DNA of 64,000 nucleotides, from assembly GCF_900141765.1 (NCBI RefSeq), contig NZ_FSRK01000001.1, positions 2,418,001-2,482,000 on the forward strand, written 5' to 3'. Every line of letters begins with the position of its first letter. Positions within the stretch are counted from its first letter, which is position 1. The stretch is from Epilithonimonas zeae. Its GTDB lineage: Bacteria > Bacteroidota > Bacteroidia > Flavobacteriales > Weeksellaceae. The position numbers and the translations under genes are program-made. The notes beneath the pieces are model-generated. The model made no database searches and was not told where the DNA came from. It was given only the letters and a program-made list of their open reading frames with translations. Of the stretch, positions 26,597 through 35,248 are shown piece by piece.

Positions 26597-27778
26597 ATGA
26601 TTCCAAAATACAGAACTCAATTCAACGAAGAATTTTCTCAGGAAAAACACCAAAAAGTTAATGAATTAATAAAACAGAAATGCGGTCACGAAGCCGCGTT
26701 TCGGCTTTCTGAGAGCCCTATTTTTTTAACTAAAGATTTTCAGCAAAAGCTGGATGATGCTTCTCAGACAATCATTTCGCAAATCAAAGAGATGTCTGAT
26801 GAGGAATTAAGAAAAGCAATTCCTGCTAATTGTAATGTTCCAAATGACACTCAAAAACCACATTTTGTGGCGATAGATTTTGGAATCTGTCAGGATGAAA
26901 ATGGAAATGTGATTCCGCAATTGATAGAATTGCAGGCTTTTCCAAGTCTGTTTGGATTTCAAAAGTTGTTTGAAGAAGTCATTACCGAAGTTTATCCTTT
27001 TCTGAATGAATTGAAAAACTCGCTTCCGAAAGATGAATACATCAAAAAAATAAAACAGGTTATCGTCGGAAACGAAAATCCTGAAAATGTGATTCTTCTG
27101 GAAATCTATCCTGAAAAACAAAAAACAGCAATTGATTTTGTTTTGACAGAGCAATATCTTGGAATCAAAACGGTTTGTCTGACGAAAATCAAAAAAGAAG
27201 GCAAAAAGTTGTTTTATGAAAATGAGGGAAAACTAATCCAAATCAACCGAATTTATAATCGTGTGATTTTTGATGAATTGGATAAGATTGAAAGTTTGGA
27301 AACCGAATTTAATTTCCGAGAAGACGTTGATGTAGAATGGATCACACATCCGAATTGGTTTTTCAAAATCTCAAAATATATCCTTCCAAAATTGAAACAC
27401 GATTTTGTTCCAAAAAGTTATTTCTTGTCCGGTTTTACTGAAAATGAACAACTGGAAAATTTCGTTCTGAAACCGCTTTTCTCATTTGCAGGAAGTGGCG
27501 TGAATCTTAATCCAAGTCAGAAAATCATTAGTCAAATTGAAGATAAAGAAAATTATATCCTTCAAAGAAAAGTGACTTATGCGCCTCTTTTTGAAGACAT
27601 CAACGGAGAATTTTCCAAAGCCGAAATTCGTTTGCTTTTTGCGTGGAATCCAGAGGATGAAAATCCCGAACTACTTGTCAATCTTGTAAGAATGACTAAA
27701 GCTGCAATGGTAAATGTAGATTTTAATAAGAAAGATGCGATTTGGATTGGGAGTTCTATGGCATTTTTTGAGAAGTAA
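26597..27778 (+). CDS. Possible circularly permuted ATP-grasp protein
   Basis: The 393-residue protein is not one I recognise with certainty. Features: VAIDFGICQDENGNVIPQLIELQAFPSLFGFQ near residues 90-121, where the E-L-Q-A segment recalls the metal-binding strand of ATP-grasp enzymes; IYNRVIFDEL near 217; and NFVLKPLFSFAGSGVNLNP near 290-308, which has the lysine and glycine-rich loop that bind ATP. The metal strand coming before the ATP loop is the order of circularly permuted ATP-grasp proteins such as glutathionylspermidine synthetase. Its place in the amidoligase run fits that reading. It is 45 nt after the amidotransferase. Confidence 0.6.
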   Translation: MIPKYRTQFNEEFSQEKHQKVNELIKQKCGHEAAFRLSESPIFLTKDFQQKLDDASQTIISQIKEMSDEELRKAIPANCNVPNDTQKPHFVAIDFGICQDENGNVIPQLIELQAFPSLFGFQKLFEEVITEVYPFLNELKNSLPKDEYIKKIKQVIVGNENPENVILLEIYPEKQKTAIDFVLTEQYLGIKTVCLTKIKKEGKKLFYENEGKLIQINRIYNRVIFDELDKIESLETEFNFREDVDVEWITHPNWFFKISKYILPKLKHDFVPKSYFLSGFTENEQLENFVLKPLFSFAGSGVNLNPSQKIISQIEDKENYILQRKVTYAPLFEDINGEFSKAEIRLLFAWNPEDENPELLVNLVRMTKAAMVNVDFNKKDAIWIGSSMAFFEK

Positions 27779-27833
27779 GTTACTACTTGTCTTGTAGTTC
27801 TGGCTTATTTTTTGGACATAGCGATAAAAAACT

Positions 27834-28520
27834 ATGTTCGATTTTAAGCAAATTCTACTCGGTTCCGAAGATTGGAACTTCCTTCTAGAAACGGTTCTCA
27901 GGACTGGAATAATGTTCTTTGTCATCATTTTCGGACTTCGGCTTTTGGGAAAACGAGGCGTGAAACAATTATCAGTTTTTGAGCTTGTTGTGATTATCGG
28001 GCTCGGCTCTGCCGCTGGTGACCCGATGTTTTATAAAGATGTTGGAATAATGCCTGCGATTGTTGTTTTCACAATGATTATTAGCCTATATACTATTATT
28101 ACTTACTTAATTGGCAAAAGCAAAAAATTTGAAAAGTTGGTTGAAGGCAAACCGATTTGTTTGATTCAGGATGGAGTTTTTTGTATTGATGATTTCAAGA
28201 AAGAATCCCTTGGAGAAGACGAATTCTTTGCGGAGCTAAGACTGAAAGGCGTTTCGCAACTTGGTCAGGTTGAAAAAGCGATTGAGGAAATTTCCGGTGA
28301 AATTAGTGTTTTTTATTACGAAGATAAAGATGTAAAATATGGTTTACCGATTATGCCCAATTCATTAGAAAATCCACGAAAGACATTTACTAAAACCACT
28401 CATTATTCTTGTACTTTTTGTGGCTATACTCAGGAATTCAAATCCGGAGAACACAGCAATTGTAAGGTCTGCAAAAATGATGAATGGGTAGAATCTTCCA
28501 ATAAAAAAAGAGTCTCTTAA
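27834..28520 (+). CDS. DUF421 (YetF-like) membrane protein with C-terminal zinc ribbon
   Basis: A 228-residue protein with three N-terminal transmembrane segments (about residues 22-40, 48-62 and 68-90). A YetF-type cytoplasmic domain follows, recognisable by FGLRLLGKRGVKQLSVFELVVIIGLGSAAGDP and the later DEFFAELRLKGVSQLGQVEKAI. Unusually, a C-terminal extension carries CTFCGY...CKVCKNDEW, a C-x2-C / C-x2-C pattern like rubredoxin-type zinc ribbons (about 193-218). DUF421 function is unknown. It is 55 nt after the preceding gene, so it may belong to the same transcript. It overlaps the convergent HAD gene by 4 nt. Confidence 0.85.
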   Translation: MFDFKQILLGSEDWNFLLETVLRTGIMFFVIIFGLRLLGKRGVKQLSVFELVVIIGLGSAAGDPMFYKDVGIMPAIVVFTMIISLYTIITYLIGKSKKFEKLVEGKPICLIQDGVFCIDDFKKESLGEDEFFAELRLKGVSQLGQVEKAIEEISGEISVFYYEDKDVKYGLPIMPNSLENPRKTFTKTTHYSCTFCGYTQEFKSGEHSNCKVCKNDEWVESSNKKRVS

Positions 28521-29170
28521 ATCAATTTCAATTCATCAATTTTCAATTCATCAAAATGATGAATGACCAAATCGGCAGTTTCGTAATTCTGATTTTTGCT
28601 GTTCTCACTTTTGTAACCAATACAGAATATCTCTGCAGCATTTGCAGCCTGGATTCCGTTGGTGCTGTCTTCTATAATAATGCAATTTGATTTTTCACTA
28701 CCTGAGAGTCTTTGTGCTTCATTAAAAATAGCAGGATTTGGTTTAGATTCTGGGAAATCTTCTCCACTCACGAGATGTGAGAAAAATGGAAATAAATTGA
28801 ATCGTTTAAATACTCGGTCAATCGTAGATTTTGCAGCCGAAGAAGCTAATATCAACTGGAAATTAGAAGAATAAAGGTTTGTGATTAGAATTTCTACGCC
28901 ATCTAACAATTTCAAAGCTGGGTCACTATCGAATAAGTCGTAAAATAAGGTTCTTTTTCTTTGGATTAATTCCTCAACATTGGTATCGATCCCAAAAATT
29001 TCTTTAATCATTTGATAGACATTCCGGGTCGATTTGCCTGTAAATTTTGAGAATAATTCTGCGTCAACTTCGATATTCAGTTCCCCGAAGTGTTGATAGT
29101 AAGCTTTTTTGTGAAGTGGTTCTGTATCCACAATCACACCGTCCATATCAAAAATAACCGTATTTTTCAT
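28517..29170 (-). CDS. HAD-superfamily phosphatase, beta-phosphoglucomutase-like
   Basis: The 217-residue protein starts FDMDGVIVDTEPLHKKAYYQHF with the catalytic Asp8 and Asp10, a helical cap at about 16-85, LASSAAKSTIDRVFKRF as motif II/III region and IIEDSTNGIQAANAA as motif IV. It belongs to HAD subfamily IA, which includes beta-phosphoglucomutase and sugar-phosphate phosphatases. The substrate is not determinable. It is convergent with the DUF421 gene and has a TAnnTTTG promoter at 29195-29202. Confidence 0.9.
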   Translation of the reverse strand: MKNTVIFDMDGVIVDTEPLHKKAYYQHFGELNIEVDAELFSKFTGKSTRNVYQMIKEIFGIDTNVEELIQRKRTLFYDLFDSDPALKLLDGVEILITNLYSSNFQLILASSAAKSTIDRVFKRFNLFPFFSHLVSGEDFPESKPNPAIFNEAQRLSGSEKSNCIIIEDSTNGIQAANAAEIFCIGYKSENSKNQNYETADLVIHHFDELKIDELKLI

Positions 29171-29194
29171 TAACCTATTTCATTAATTTCGGTG

Positions 29195-29202
29195 CAAAAG
29201 TA
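29195..29202 (-). promoter_or_regulatory. -7 element of the HAD gene
   Basis: On the minus strand this reads TACTTTTG, a match to TAnnTTTG, 24 bases before the start codon of the HAD gene. Confidence 0.45.
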
Positions 29203-29356
29203 GGGATTCTAGAATTGTTGAATTTAATTTAAGGATTAATTTATTAAATTATAGCGTGTGATTCTAACTTTAAATTAACATTTCATCCGTCAACTTTAAT
29301 ATTTCATTATAACAATAAAATCAGGATTTAAAGTACTTTAGCTTTAAATTATAACC

Positions 29357-30520
29357 ATGAAAAAACTAATACTCTTATTGCAGTTTCCTATTATTGTTTT
29401 TAGTCAACAAAAAATTAAAATTGTTGATTCTGAAACATCGAAACCAATTCCTAATGCCAGAATCATCTCCAACCAAAATGTCTATTATTCCAATGATGAC
29501 GGCTATATTCTATTGCCTGAAAATAGTGATAAACAAGAGATCTCTGCAATTGGTTATTTGTCCGAAACAGTGAAAAATTACAAACCGATAATTAGTTTAA
29601 AACCAAAATATCAAAATATTGATGAATTAAAAATTGTTTCCATCGACATCAAAAAATTACTGAAAGATGTTTCTGACAATTACTCAAAAATCTATTATGA
29701 CCAACCTCAACTTTATGACATCACGATAAAACAAAGAGCTTTTGAAAATAACCAAATGAAACTTCTGATGATTGCAGATGGAAAATTCTGGAGTAAAGAT
29801 GGAACCTATTATCCAAAAGAAGCTATCAACAACAGATTTGATAATTTCGTTCAACTTCAGATAGATGATTTGCGATATTTGAAATCCGAAACTTATGAGA
29901 ATAAAATCAAAATAAAAAAACAAAATACTACTCAAGATAACATCGGAGATTTGTTCTTAAGTTTTGAACTTTTACGAACCTTGAGGTTTGCTGAATTGAA
30001 AAGGTCAAAAACATCTGGAAAGCTGTTAGACGATAATGGAACAGAACAAGATATTTCTTTTCTTATCAAATTAGATTCTACCCATATTTACAAAGGACGG
30101 ATTTTGTATAATAAAATAGATAAAGCCATCACGCATTTTGACTTACATTTCAATCAAAGTTCTACCAAACCTTTACCATTAAAAGATGAGGACGGTGTAG
30201 AATATCTAGTACAATTGGGAGATGGAATCCTTAGTTTTGATTATTATAAAAATGGGGATAAATATGTACCGTCGAAAATTGGTTTTGTGGTAGAAAATTT
30301 AAAAACTTTTGTCGGAGATAAAATTTATGAGAAACGTTCTGCAAGAGAGATTATTTTCAAAAATTTCGCAAAATCGGATTCAAAAGGAGTTCAAAATCCA
30401 GTCAAAATCAACCAAGATTATTGGCAATATTTGAAAATGAGCTATGATAAAGGCGACATACTTTTATCTAAGGAAGAGGAAGAATTCATCAATGAAAAAT
30501 CGAATGAAATACAGAATTAA
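29357..30520 (+). CDS. Secreted protein with carboxypeptidase-like regulatory domain
   Basis: The 387-residue protein has a signal peptide (LLLQFPIIVFSQQ) and an N-terminal CarboxypepD_reg-like beta-sandwich (IVDSETSKPIPNARIISNQNVYYSNDDGYILLPENSDKQEISAIGY), as at the N-terminus of many TonB-linked receptors, but no plug or barrel follows. The remainder is a mixed beta region without recognised family. It overlaps the start of the following GLPGLI gene; this pairing is common in flavobacteria, and both are probably envelope proteins of unknown role. Confidence 0.7.
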   Translation: MKKLILLLQFPIIVFSQQKIKIVDSETSKPIPNARIISNQNVYYSNDDGYILLPENSDKQEISAIGYLSETVKNYKPIISLKPKYQNIDELKIVSIDIKKLLKDVSDNYSKIYYDQPQLYDITIKQRAFENNQMKLLMIADGKFWSKDGTYYPKEAINNRFDNFVQLQIDDLRYLKSETYENKIKIKKQNTTQDNIGDLFLSFELLRTLRFAELKRSKTSGKLLDDNGTEQDISFLIKLDSTHIYKGRILYNKIDKAITHFDLHFNQSSTKPLPLKDEDGVEYLVQLGDGILSFDYYKNGDKYVPSKIGFVVENLKTFVGDKIYEKRSAREIIFKNFAKSDSKGVQNPVKINQDYWQYLKMSYDKGDILLSKEEEEFINEKSNEIQN

Positions 30521-31337
30521 TATTTTTTTAGCATTGGTAATGCTTACCAATTTTGCAAAGGCACAGACGCATCGTTTCATATATGATGTGATTTATAAAA
30601 AAGATTCTACATCTGAGGTTACTACGAAAGAAAATTACATCTTGGATATTAATAAGTCTGAAACGCTTTTCTACACTTGGGATTTTTATCTTGCAGACTC
30701 ATTAATCAACAACAATATCCCTTTCCCTAAGGATATGAAACTGAATACGTCTAACATCATCGTTCACAAGATTGGAAATAATCAGTTTGAGGAATATGAC
30801 CTGATAGAAAACACAGTTCTGAATCTAAAAACTGAGAACAGCCAAAACTGGAAATTGACCGATGAAAAGAGACAGATTAAAAATTTAACATTACAAAAAG
30901 CTACCACAACTTGGGGTGGAAGACATTGGATTGCTTGGTTCGCAACAAGTTTTCCTTTTCCAGAAGGTCCGCATAAATTTCACGGTTTGCCTGGTTTAAT
31001 TATTGAACTTTCTGATGATAAAAACAATTACCGTTTTGAATTGGCTAAATCTGAAAAAATCGCAAATCCCGAAGAGAATCAATTCATAGAAATGTCTAAA
31101 CAGATGAGCATCCCAGTAGACTGGAAAAAATATAAAGCAATGAAACTGAATTATTACGAATCTCCTTTCAACTTCATCAAAAACGGAATTGGTAATTCAA
31201 AAGTTGAAGATTTCTTTTTGAATGATGGAACAGTTGTCAACTCCAAAAACCAGAGAGAAATCAATAATCAACTGCGCAATGTTATCAAGAAATATAATAA
31301 TCCTATAGAATTGGACAAAGCTATAAACTATCCTTGA
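30492..31337 (+). CDS. GLPGLI-family protein
   Basis: The start is taken as ATG 30492 (MKNRMKYRINIFLALVML), giving 281 residues with a signal peptide cleaved after AKAQ; ATG 30504 is also possible. The family-naming motif HGLPGLIIEL is present near residue 175. GLPGLI proteins are secreted or periplasmic proteins restricted mainly to Bacteroidota and have no established function. The start lies inside the end of the preceding gene (29 nt overlap), suggesting translational coupling. Confidence 0.85.
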   Translation: MKNRMKYRINIFLALVMLTNFAKAQTHRFIYDVIYKKDSTSEVTTKENYILDINKSETLFYTWDFYLADSLINNNIPFPKDMKLNTSNIIVHKIGNNQFEEYDLIENTVLNLKTENSQNWKLTDEKRQIKNLTLQKATTTWGGRHWIAWFATSFPFPEGPHKFHGLPGLIIELSDDKNNYRFELAKSEKIANPEENQFIEMSKQMSIPVDWKKYKAMKLNYYESPFNFIKNGIGNSKVEDFFLNDGTVVNSKNQREINNQLRNVIKKYNNPIELDKAINYP

Positions 31338-31357
31338 TAGCCATAAAATCAATTTTT

Positions 31358-32368
31358 CTAATCGAAATTCAGTCTTATAATTTTATCTTTTCCAGCTAAA
31401 ATTAATATATTTTTATCGAGCCATTCGCAGGCGTAAAGATTTTTTTCGTCTGAAATTTTTGTCCAGGTCTTTCCATAATCTGATGAGAAACTAATGTGTT
31501 GGTCTCCGACCGCAACGATTTCTTTCCCATTTGTTTTTGGACGGAATTTAACGCAAGTCATGTAGCCTGCATTTTGTCCACTGGCTTGGATTTGCCAAGT
31601 TTGTCCACCATCGTTTGTCGTTGCGATATTATTGATATTCTCGGATTGTTTGGTGTAATCTCCGCCTACTGCAATTCCATTAGTTTCACTATAAAAATCA
31701 ATAGAATAGATTCCTTTAGAAGAAGTTCCTTGAACAAATGGTGTATCAAAAACTTCCCAATGTAAAGGATAATTCCAGCTAAATCTAAAAATTCTAGCTT
31801 TCGTTCCGCCAGTTGCAATCCATACCACACCTTTATTCATAGCAATATTAGTATTACTGGCTGCAAAATGAGCTTCACCTTTATCATATTTTGGATAATT
31901 CAAAAGTTCATAATTTTTGTTATTATTAAAATTGAAGTATCTCGGAAAACCATCTTCATTAGGATCACTTATAGCAATTCCTAAATTCTTCGATTGAATA
32001 ACAAATGAATCGTAAAAAGCTGTTTTTGCAGAATCAGTATGAAAAGTTTCTGACTTTAAAGTTTTCTTATCAATCTTAAAAAAATAAGCTGGACTTTCAA
32101 TATTAATTGTATAAAAGTCAGCTTTATCTTGTGCTAAAGTTCGAAACTGTAACTTTTTATCAGAAAGCAATATTTGTTTCTTATCCGCTTTATCTTTCAA
32201 ATTCACAAATCCAAATTTAGAATCCGTACCTGCGTACCAAACTTTTCCGTCCCAGAGTTGAATGGCTCTGATGCTGATTTTATCGGTCAATAAAGTATCG
32301 ACTGTGAATTTCTGAGATAGTAGAAATGACGAAATCATCGTCAGTGAAAATAGTACTAGTTTTTTCAT
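31358..32368 (-). CDS. Secreted beta-propeller protein (Ycf48/BNR-like)
   Basis: A 336-residue protein with a signal peptide (cleavage after SFLLSQ) and repeated beta-propeller blades. Two clear Asp-box motifs are visible, T-NDGGQTW near residue 250 and SSDYGKTW near 298. Such proteins are often labelled sialidase-like or photosynthesis-assembly (Ycf48)-like; no catalytic residues for a glycosidase are evident. The role is likely binding or scaffolding in the periplasm. It is convergent with the GLPGLI gene, with only 20 nt between. Confidence 0.75.
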   Translation of the reverse strand: MKKLVLFSLTMISSFLLSQKFTVDTLLTDKISIRAIQLWDGKVWYAGTDSKFGFVNLKDKADKKQILLSDKKLQFRTLAQDKADFYTINIESPAYFFKIDKKTLKSETFHTDSAKTAFYDSFVIQSKNLGIAISDPNEDGFPRYFNFNNNKNYELLNYPKYDKGEAHFAASNTNIAMNKGVVWIATGGTKARIFRFSWNYPLHWEVFDTPFVQGTSSKGIYSIDFYSETNGIAVGGDYTKQSENINNIATTNDGGQTWQIQASGQNAGYMTCVKFRPKTNGKEIVAVGDQHISFSSDYGKTWTKISDEKNLYACEWLDKNILILAGKDKIIRLNFD

Positions 32369-32436
32369 TTTATAAAATTAATGAAAGTTTGGGAATGTTG
32401 ATGATTGTTGATAAAATTTGATTATACAGACAAAAT

Positions 32437-32554
32437 CCCTAGCCCAGATAGGAACGGCATCCTTTTTTGTTATTGCGGGGTAAATGGTTCAAAAGATTGC
32501 TTCACTTCGTTCGCAATGATGAAAAAGATATAGTGGATAGCGGGATTAAGCTCC
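32437..32554 (+). repeat. Interspersed intergenic element with conserved ends
   Basis: The left end is CCCTAGCCCAGATAGGAACGGCATCC followed by a T-run, the right end is GATATAGTGGATAGCGGGATTAAGCTCC. This pattern matches a recurrent flavobacterial intergenic element I recall with those ends and a variable hairpin core. Here the core contains a second repeat-like unit, AAGATTGCTTCACTTCGTTCGCAATGA (32493-32519). The shared ...GGATTAAGCT(G/C)C ending suggests kinship with the element at 23862-23941. Confidence 0.55.
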
Positions 32555-32585
32555 AAAAAAAATTCCGCAAAAAGATGCGGAATTT
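32555..32585 (-). terminator. Terminator after the amino acid permease
   Basis: On the minus strand AAATTCCGCA pairs with TGCGGAATTT (32576-32585 and 32560-32569), followed by a T-run into the adjoining repeat element. Confidence 0.8.
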
Positions 32586-32590
32586 ATATT

Positions 32591-34132
32591 TTAGTGTTTG
32601 TTGTCGATGTCGATATCAACATCTTCCAAGGGTTCTTGTTCTGCCTTAAATGTCTCTCCAAAGCCTCCGTTCTGAAGTTTTGAATTTCTCTTACTGTACA
32701 AGAAATAGATAAAGAATCCGATAACCAACCAACCCAAAGAGTACATTTGCGCTTCTTTGCTCAGGTTGATAATCAAATAGATGTTGATGGCAATTCCTAA
32801 AACTGCAATAACCGGCAAAGCTGGCACCCTGAAGTTTCTTTGTAGATTCGGTTCTTTAACTCTCAAAACCCAAACTGCAACACATACCATTGTGAACGCA
32901 AACAAGGTTCCAAAACTGGTCATATGTGCCAAATCATTGATTGGTGTAAATGAAGCAATTACTGAAATCACACCACCTAAAATAATCAAGTTTTTAGAAG
33001 GAACACCTGTGATTGGATTTACTTTTGAGAAGGTTTTTGGAATTAATCCGTCTTTTGACATTCCTAAGAAGATTCTGGATTGTCCCATAATCATTACCAT
33101 TAATACGGAAATCAAACCAACTGTTGCTGCAATTGTAATGATATATCCAGCCCAAGCTTGTCCAGCAATATCAAATGCGTAAGCAACAGGCGCTTTGATT
33201 GCATCCGGATATTTACCCAATGGATTGAAGTCTGTATAATGCATCATTCCCGTTAAAACCAATGATACCAAAATGTATAATAATGTACAAATCACCAAAG
33301 ATGCAATGATTGCAAATGGAACGTCTTTTTTAGGGTCAATCGCTTCTCCCGCCTGTGTGGAAACGGCATCGAATCCTACATAAGCAAAGAAAATAGCAGA
33401 TGCACCGGCAACAACTCCCGCATAACCATAAGCTGAATGTGAAACGCCGTTTTCTGTAATTGTAGTTGCAGCAGGAATAAATGGTGACCAGTTTTCTGGA
33501 TTGATAAAAAATACTCCGGCAACAATTACGAAAATAATGGCTGAAACTTTCATCACAACAATGAAGTTATTGGCTTTTGCAGCACCCTTTGTTCCTCTTA
33601 AAAGAATCCCAATCACTACCCATACAATTAAAAATGCAGGTAGGTTCATAGAAAATCCAGAATTACCTGCAGCAAGATATGTTTGTGGGTCTGTTGTTAA
33701 CCAAGCCGGTAAATGCAGCCCAAACATCTTCAGTAATTTTCCAAAGTATCCGGACCATGAAACAGCTACTGTCATAGAGCCCATTGCATATTCCAGAATC
33801 AGTCCCCAGCCGATAATCCAAGCGAAAATCTCTCCTACCGTTCCGTAAGCATAAGCGTAAGCTGAACCTTCTACCGGAAGTATGGATGCAAATTCTGCGT
33901 AACACAATGCCGCAAAAACACAGGCTATCCCAGCGATGACAAAAGAAAGTGCTAAAGCAGGACCGGCATTATAGTAAGCACCTGTACCTGTTAAAACAAA
34001 AATACCACCTCCAATGATGGCACCAATCCCAATAGCTGTTAAACTCCATTTTCCCAATACACGCTTCAGCTGACTTTTTTTAATGTCTGCTTCATACGCT
34101 TCCATTGGCTTCTTAATCCAAATGTTTGCCAT
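32591..34132 (-). CDS. APC-superfamily amino acid permease
   Basis: A 513-residue transporter with twelve or more hydrophobic segments. The APC signature GIGAIIGGGIFVLTGTGAYYNAGPA at about residues 35-59 is followed by YAEFASILPVEGSAYAYAYGTVGE, and TM6 contains FFAYVGFDAVSTQAGEAIDPKKDVP, as in cationic amino acid transporters (CAT/YfnA type). The C-terminal tail is acidic (EPLEDVDIDIDNKH). It imports amino acids by proton-coupled transport; the exact substrate is open. It is monocistronic with a strong terminator. Confidence 0.92.
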   Translation of the reverse strand: MANIWIKKPMEAYEADIKKSQLKRVLGKWSLTAIGIGAIIGGGIFVLTGTGAYYNAGPALALSFVIAGIACVFAALCYAEFASILPVEGSAYAYAYGTVGEIFAWIIGWGLILEYAMGSMTVAVSWSGYFGKLLKMFGLHLPAWLTTDPQTYLAAGNSGFSMNLPAFLIVWVVIGILLRGTKGAAKANNFIVVMKVSAIIFVIVAGVFFINPENWSPFIPAATTITENGVSHSAYGYAGVVAGASAIFFAYVGFDAVSTQAGEAIDPKKDVPFAIIASLVICTLLYILVSLVLTGMMHYTDFNPLGKYPDAIKAPVAYAFDIAGQAWAGYIITIAATVGLISVLMVMIMGQSRIFLGMSKDGLIPKTFSKVNPITGVPSKNLIILGGVISVIASFTPINDLAHMTSFGTLFAFTMVCVAVWVLRVKEPNLQRNFRVPALPVIAVLGIAINIYLIINLSKEAQMYSLGWLVIGFFIYFLYSKRNSKLQNGGFGETFKAEQEPLEDVDIDIDNKH

Positions 34133-34302
34133 AATTTAAAATTTTTTTTATCCCCAAAAATTTAAAGGGGGCTTTTCTTCTATATTTATTTTTGAATTAC
34201 GAAAATATTAAAAAAATGCTTTCATTAACTTTTTTTAACTAATTAATTTTACTTATCTGTATTAATTATGAATAAGCCAACCCATTTTTGAACATTAATA
34301 AT

Positions 34303-34310
34303 TATCTTTG
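34303..34310 (+). promoter_or_regulatory. -7 element of pnuC, predicting a leaderless mRNA
   Basis: TATCTTTG matches TAnnTTTG and ends five bases before the ATG at 34316, so the predicted start site coincides with the start codon. Confidence 0.55.
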
Positions 34311-34315
34311 AGGAT

Positions 34316-34978
34316 ATGAATTTTCTCGAAGAACTCACTGCTCAATATCAATCTTACGAAACTTATTTGATTGTTTTAGAAGTCATTGCAACTGTATTCG
34401 GTTTACTTAGCGTTTACTTTTCCATCAAAAAAAACATCTGGGTTTATCCTACAGGGATCATTTCTACGGTCCTTTTCATTTATATTATGTTTGTCTTTGG
34501 ACTTTTGGGAGATATGCTCATCAATGTTTATTATACAGTTATGAGTATTTATGGCTGGATTCTTTGGTCAAAAAGTTCAGAAGACCACATCCACGTAGAA
34601 GTAAAAAAAGCAAGTAAGAACGATTGGAATTTCGGAAGTGCTTTATTTTTTGGAAGCCTCCTTTTTGTTGGATTAATCTATTACTTCAAACCTTTTATCG
34701 ATAATCAGTTTTCTATGGAAGGCGTCAAACTAGGACTTTATCACCTCGATTGGGCGAATTACACGGATATTGTCACCACCTCATTATTCCTTGTCGGAAT
34801 GTATTTTATGGCCAAAAGAAATCTTGAAAACTGGATATTCTGGATTGTTGCGGATATAGTTTGCGTTCCAATGATGCTTTACAAAGGTCTGGGATTTACA
34901 GCGCTGCAATATTTGATTTTCACAGCAATGGCAATCATTGGTTATCTGGAATGGAAGAAAAACTTAGTTAAGTCCTGA
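34316..34978 (+). CDS. pnuC: PnuC-family nicotinamide riboside/vitamin transporter
   Basis: A 220-residue membrane protein with about seven transmembrane helices and the PnuC pattern: IATVFGLLSVYFSIKKNIWVYPTGIIST at residues 25-52, NVYYTVMSIYGWILW near 71-85, and NWIFWIVADIVCVPMMLYKGLGFTALQYLIF near 175-205. PnuC carriers move nicotinamide riboside by facilitated diffusion; relatives take up thiamine or riboflavin. No riboswitch is possible upstream if the transcript is leaderless as predicted. Its last 15 nt overlap the convergent small gene. Confidence 0.9.
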   Translation: MNFLEELTAQYQSYETYLIVLEVIATVFGLLSVYFSIKKNIWVYPTGIISTVLFIYIMFVFGLLGDMLINVYYTVMSIYGWILWSKSSEDHIHVEVKKASKNDWNFGSALFFGSLLFVGLIYYFKPFIDNQFSMEGVKLGLYHLDWANYTDIVTTSLFLVGMYFMAKRNLENWIFWIVADIVCVPMMLYKGLGFTALQYLIFTAMAIIGYLEWKKNLVKS

Positions 34979-35200
34979 TAATTTCTCTACATATTCTTTA
35001 GCAAAAAGTGCTTTGTCTTCTTGTAATTTTTCCAGAGTTTTTGGAAGAATATAATGAAAGATATATTGATCGTGTTCATCTGTAAAACCGATTTCCTTTT
35101 CTTCGCCATCAATCATTTGTGCAAAAATATCCCACATCGATTGGTCTTTTAACTTCAGTAATTCAAAAAAATCGTTGGCTTTTATGGTGATGTTTTTCAT
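34964..35200 (-). CDS. Small conserved-looking protein of unknown function
   Basis: A 78-residue acidic soluble protein (MKNITIKANDFFELLKLKDQSMWDIFAQ...). It has no signal peptide or membrane segment and no family I recognise. It is 48 nt downstream of the DUF4268 gene on the same strand, so the two are probably co-transcribed; the convergent overlap with pnuC is at its 3' end. Confidence 0.6.
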   Translation of the reverse strand: MKNITIKANDFFELLKLKDQSMWDIFAQMIDGEEKEIGFTDEHDQYIFHYILPKTLEKLQEDKALFAKEYVEKLSGLN

Positions 35201-35248
35201 TAATGTAAAATGTATTTTGTAAAAAGTAAAATGTATTCTGAATGCTCA

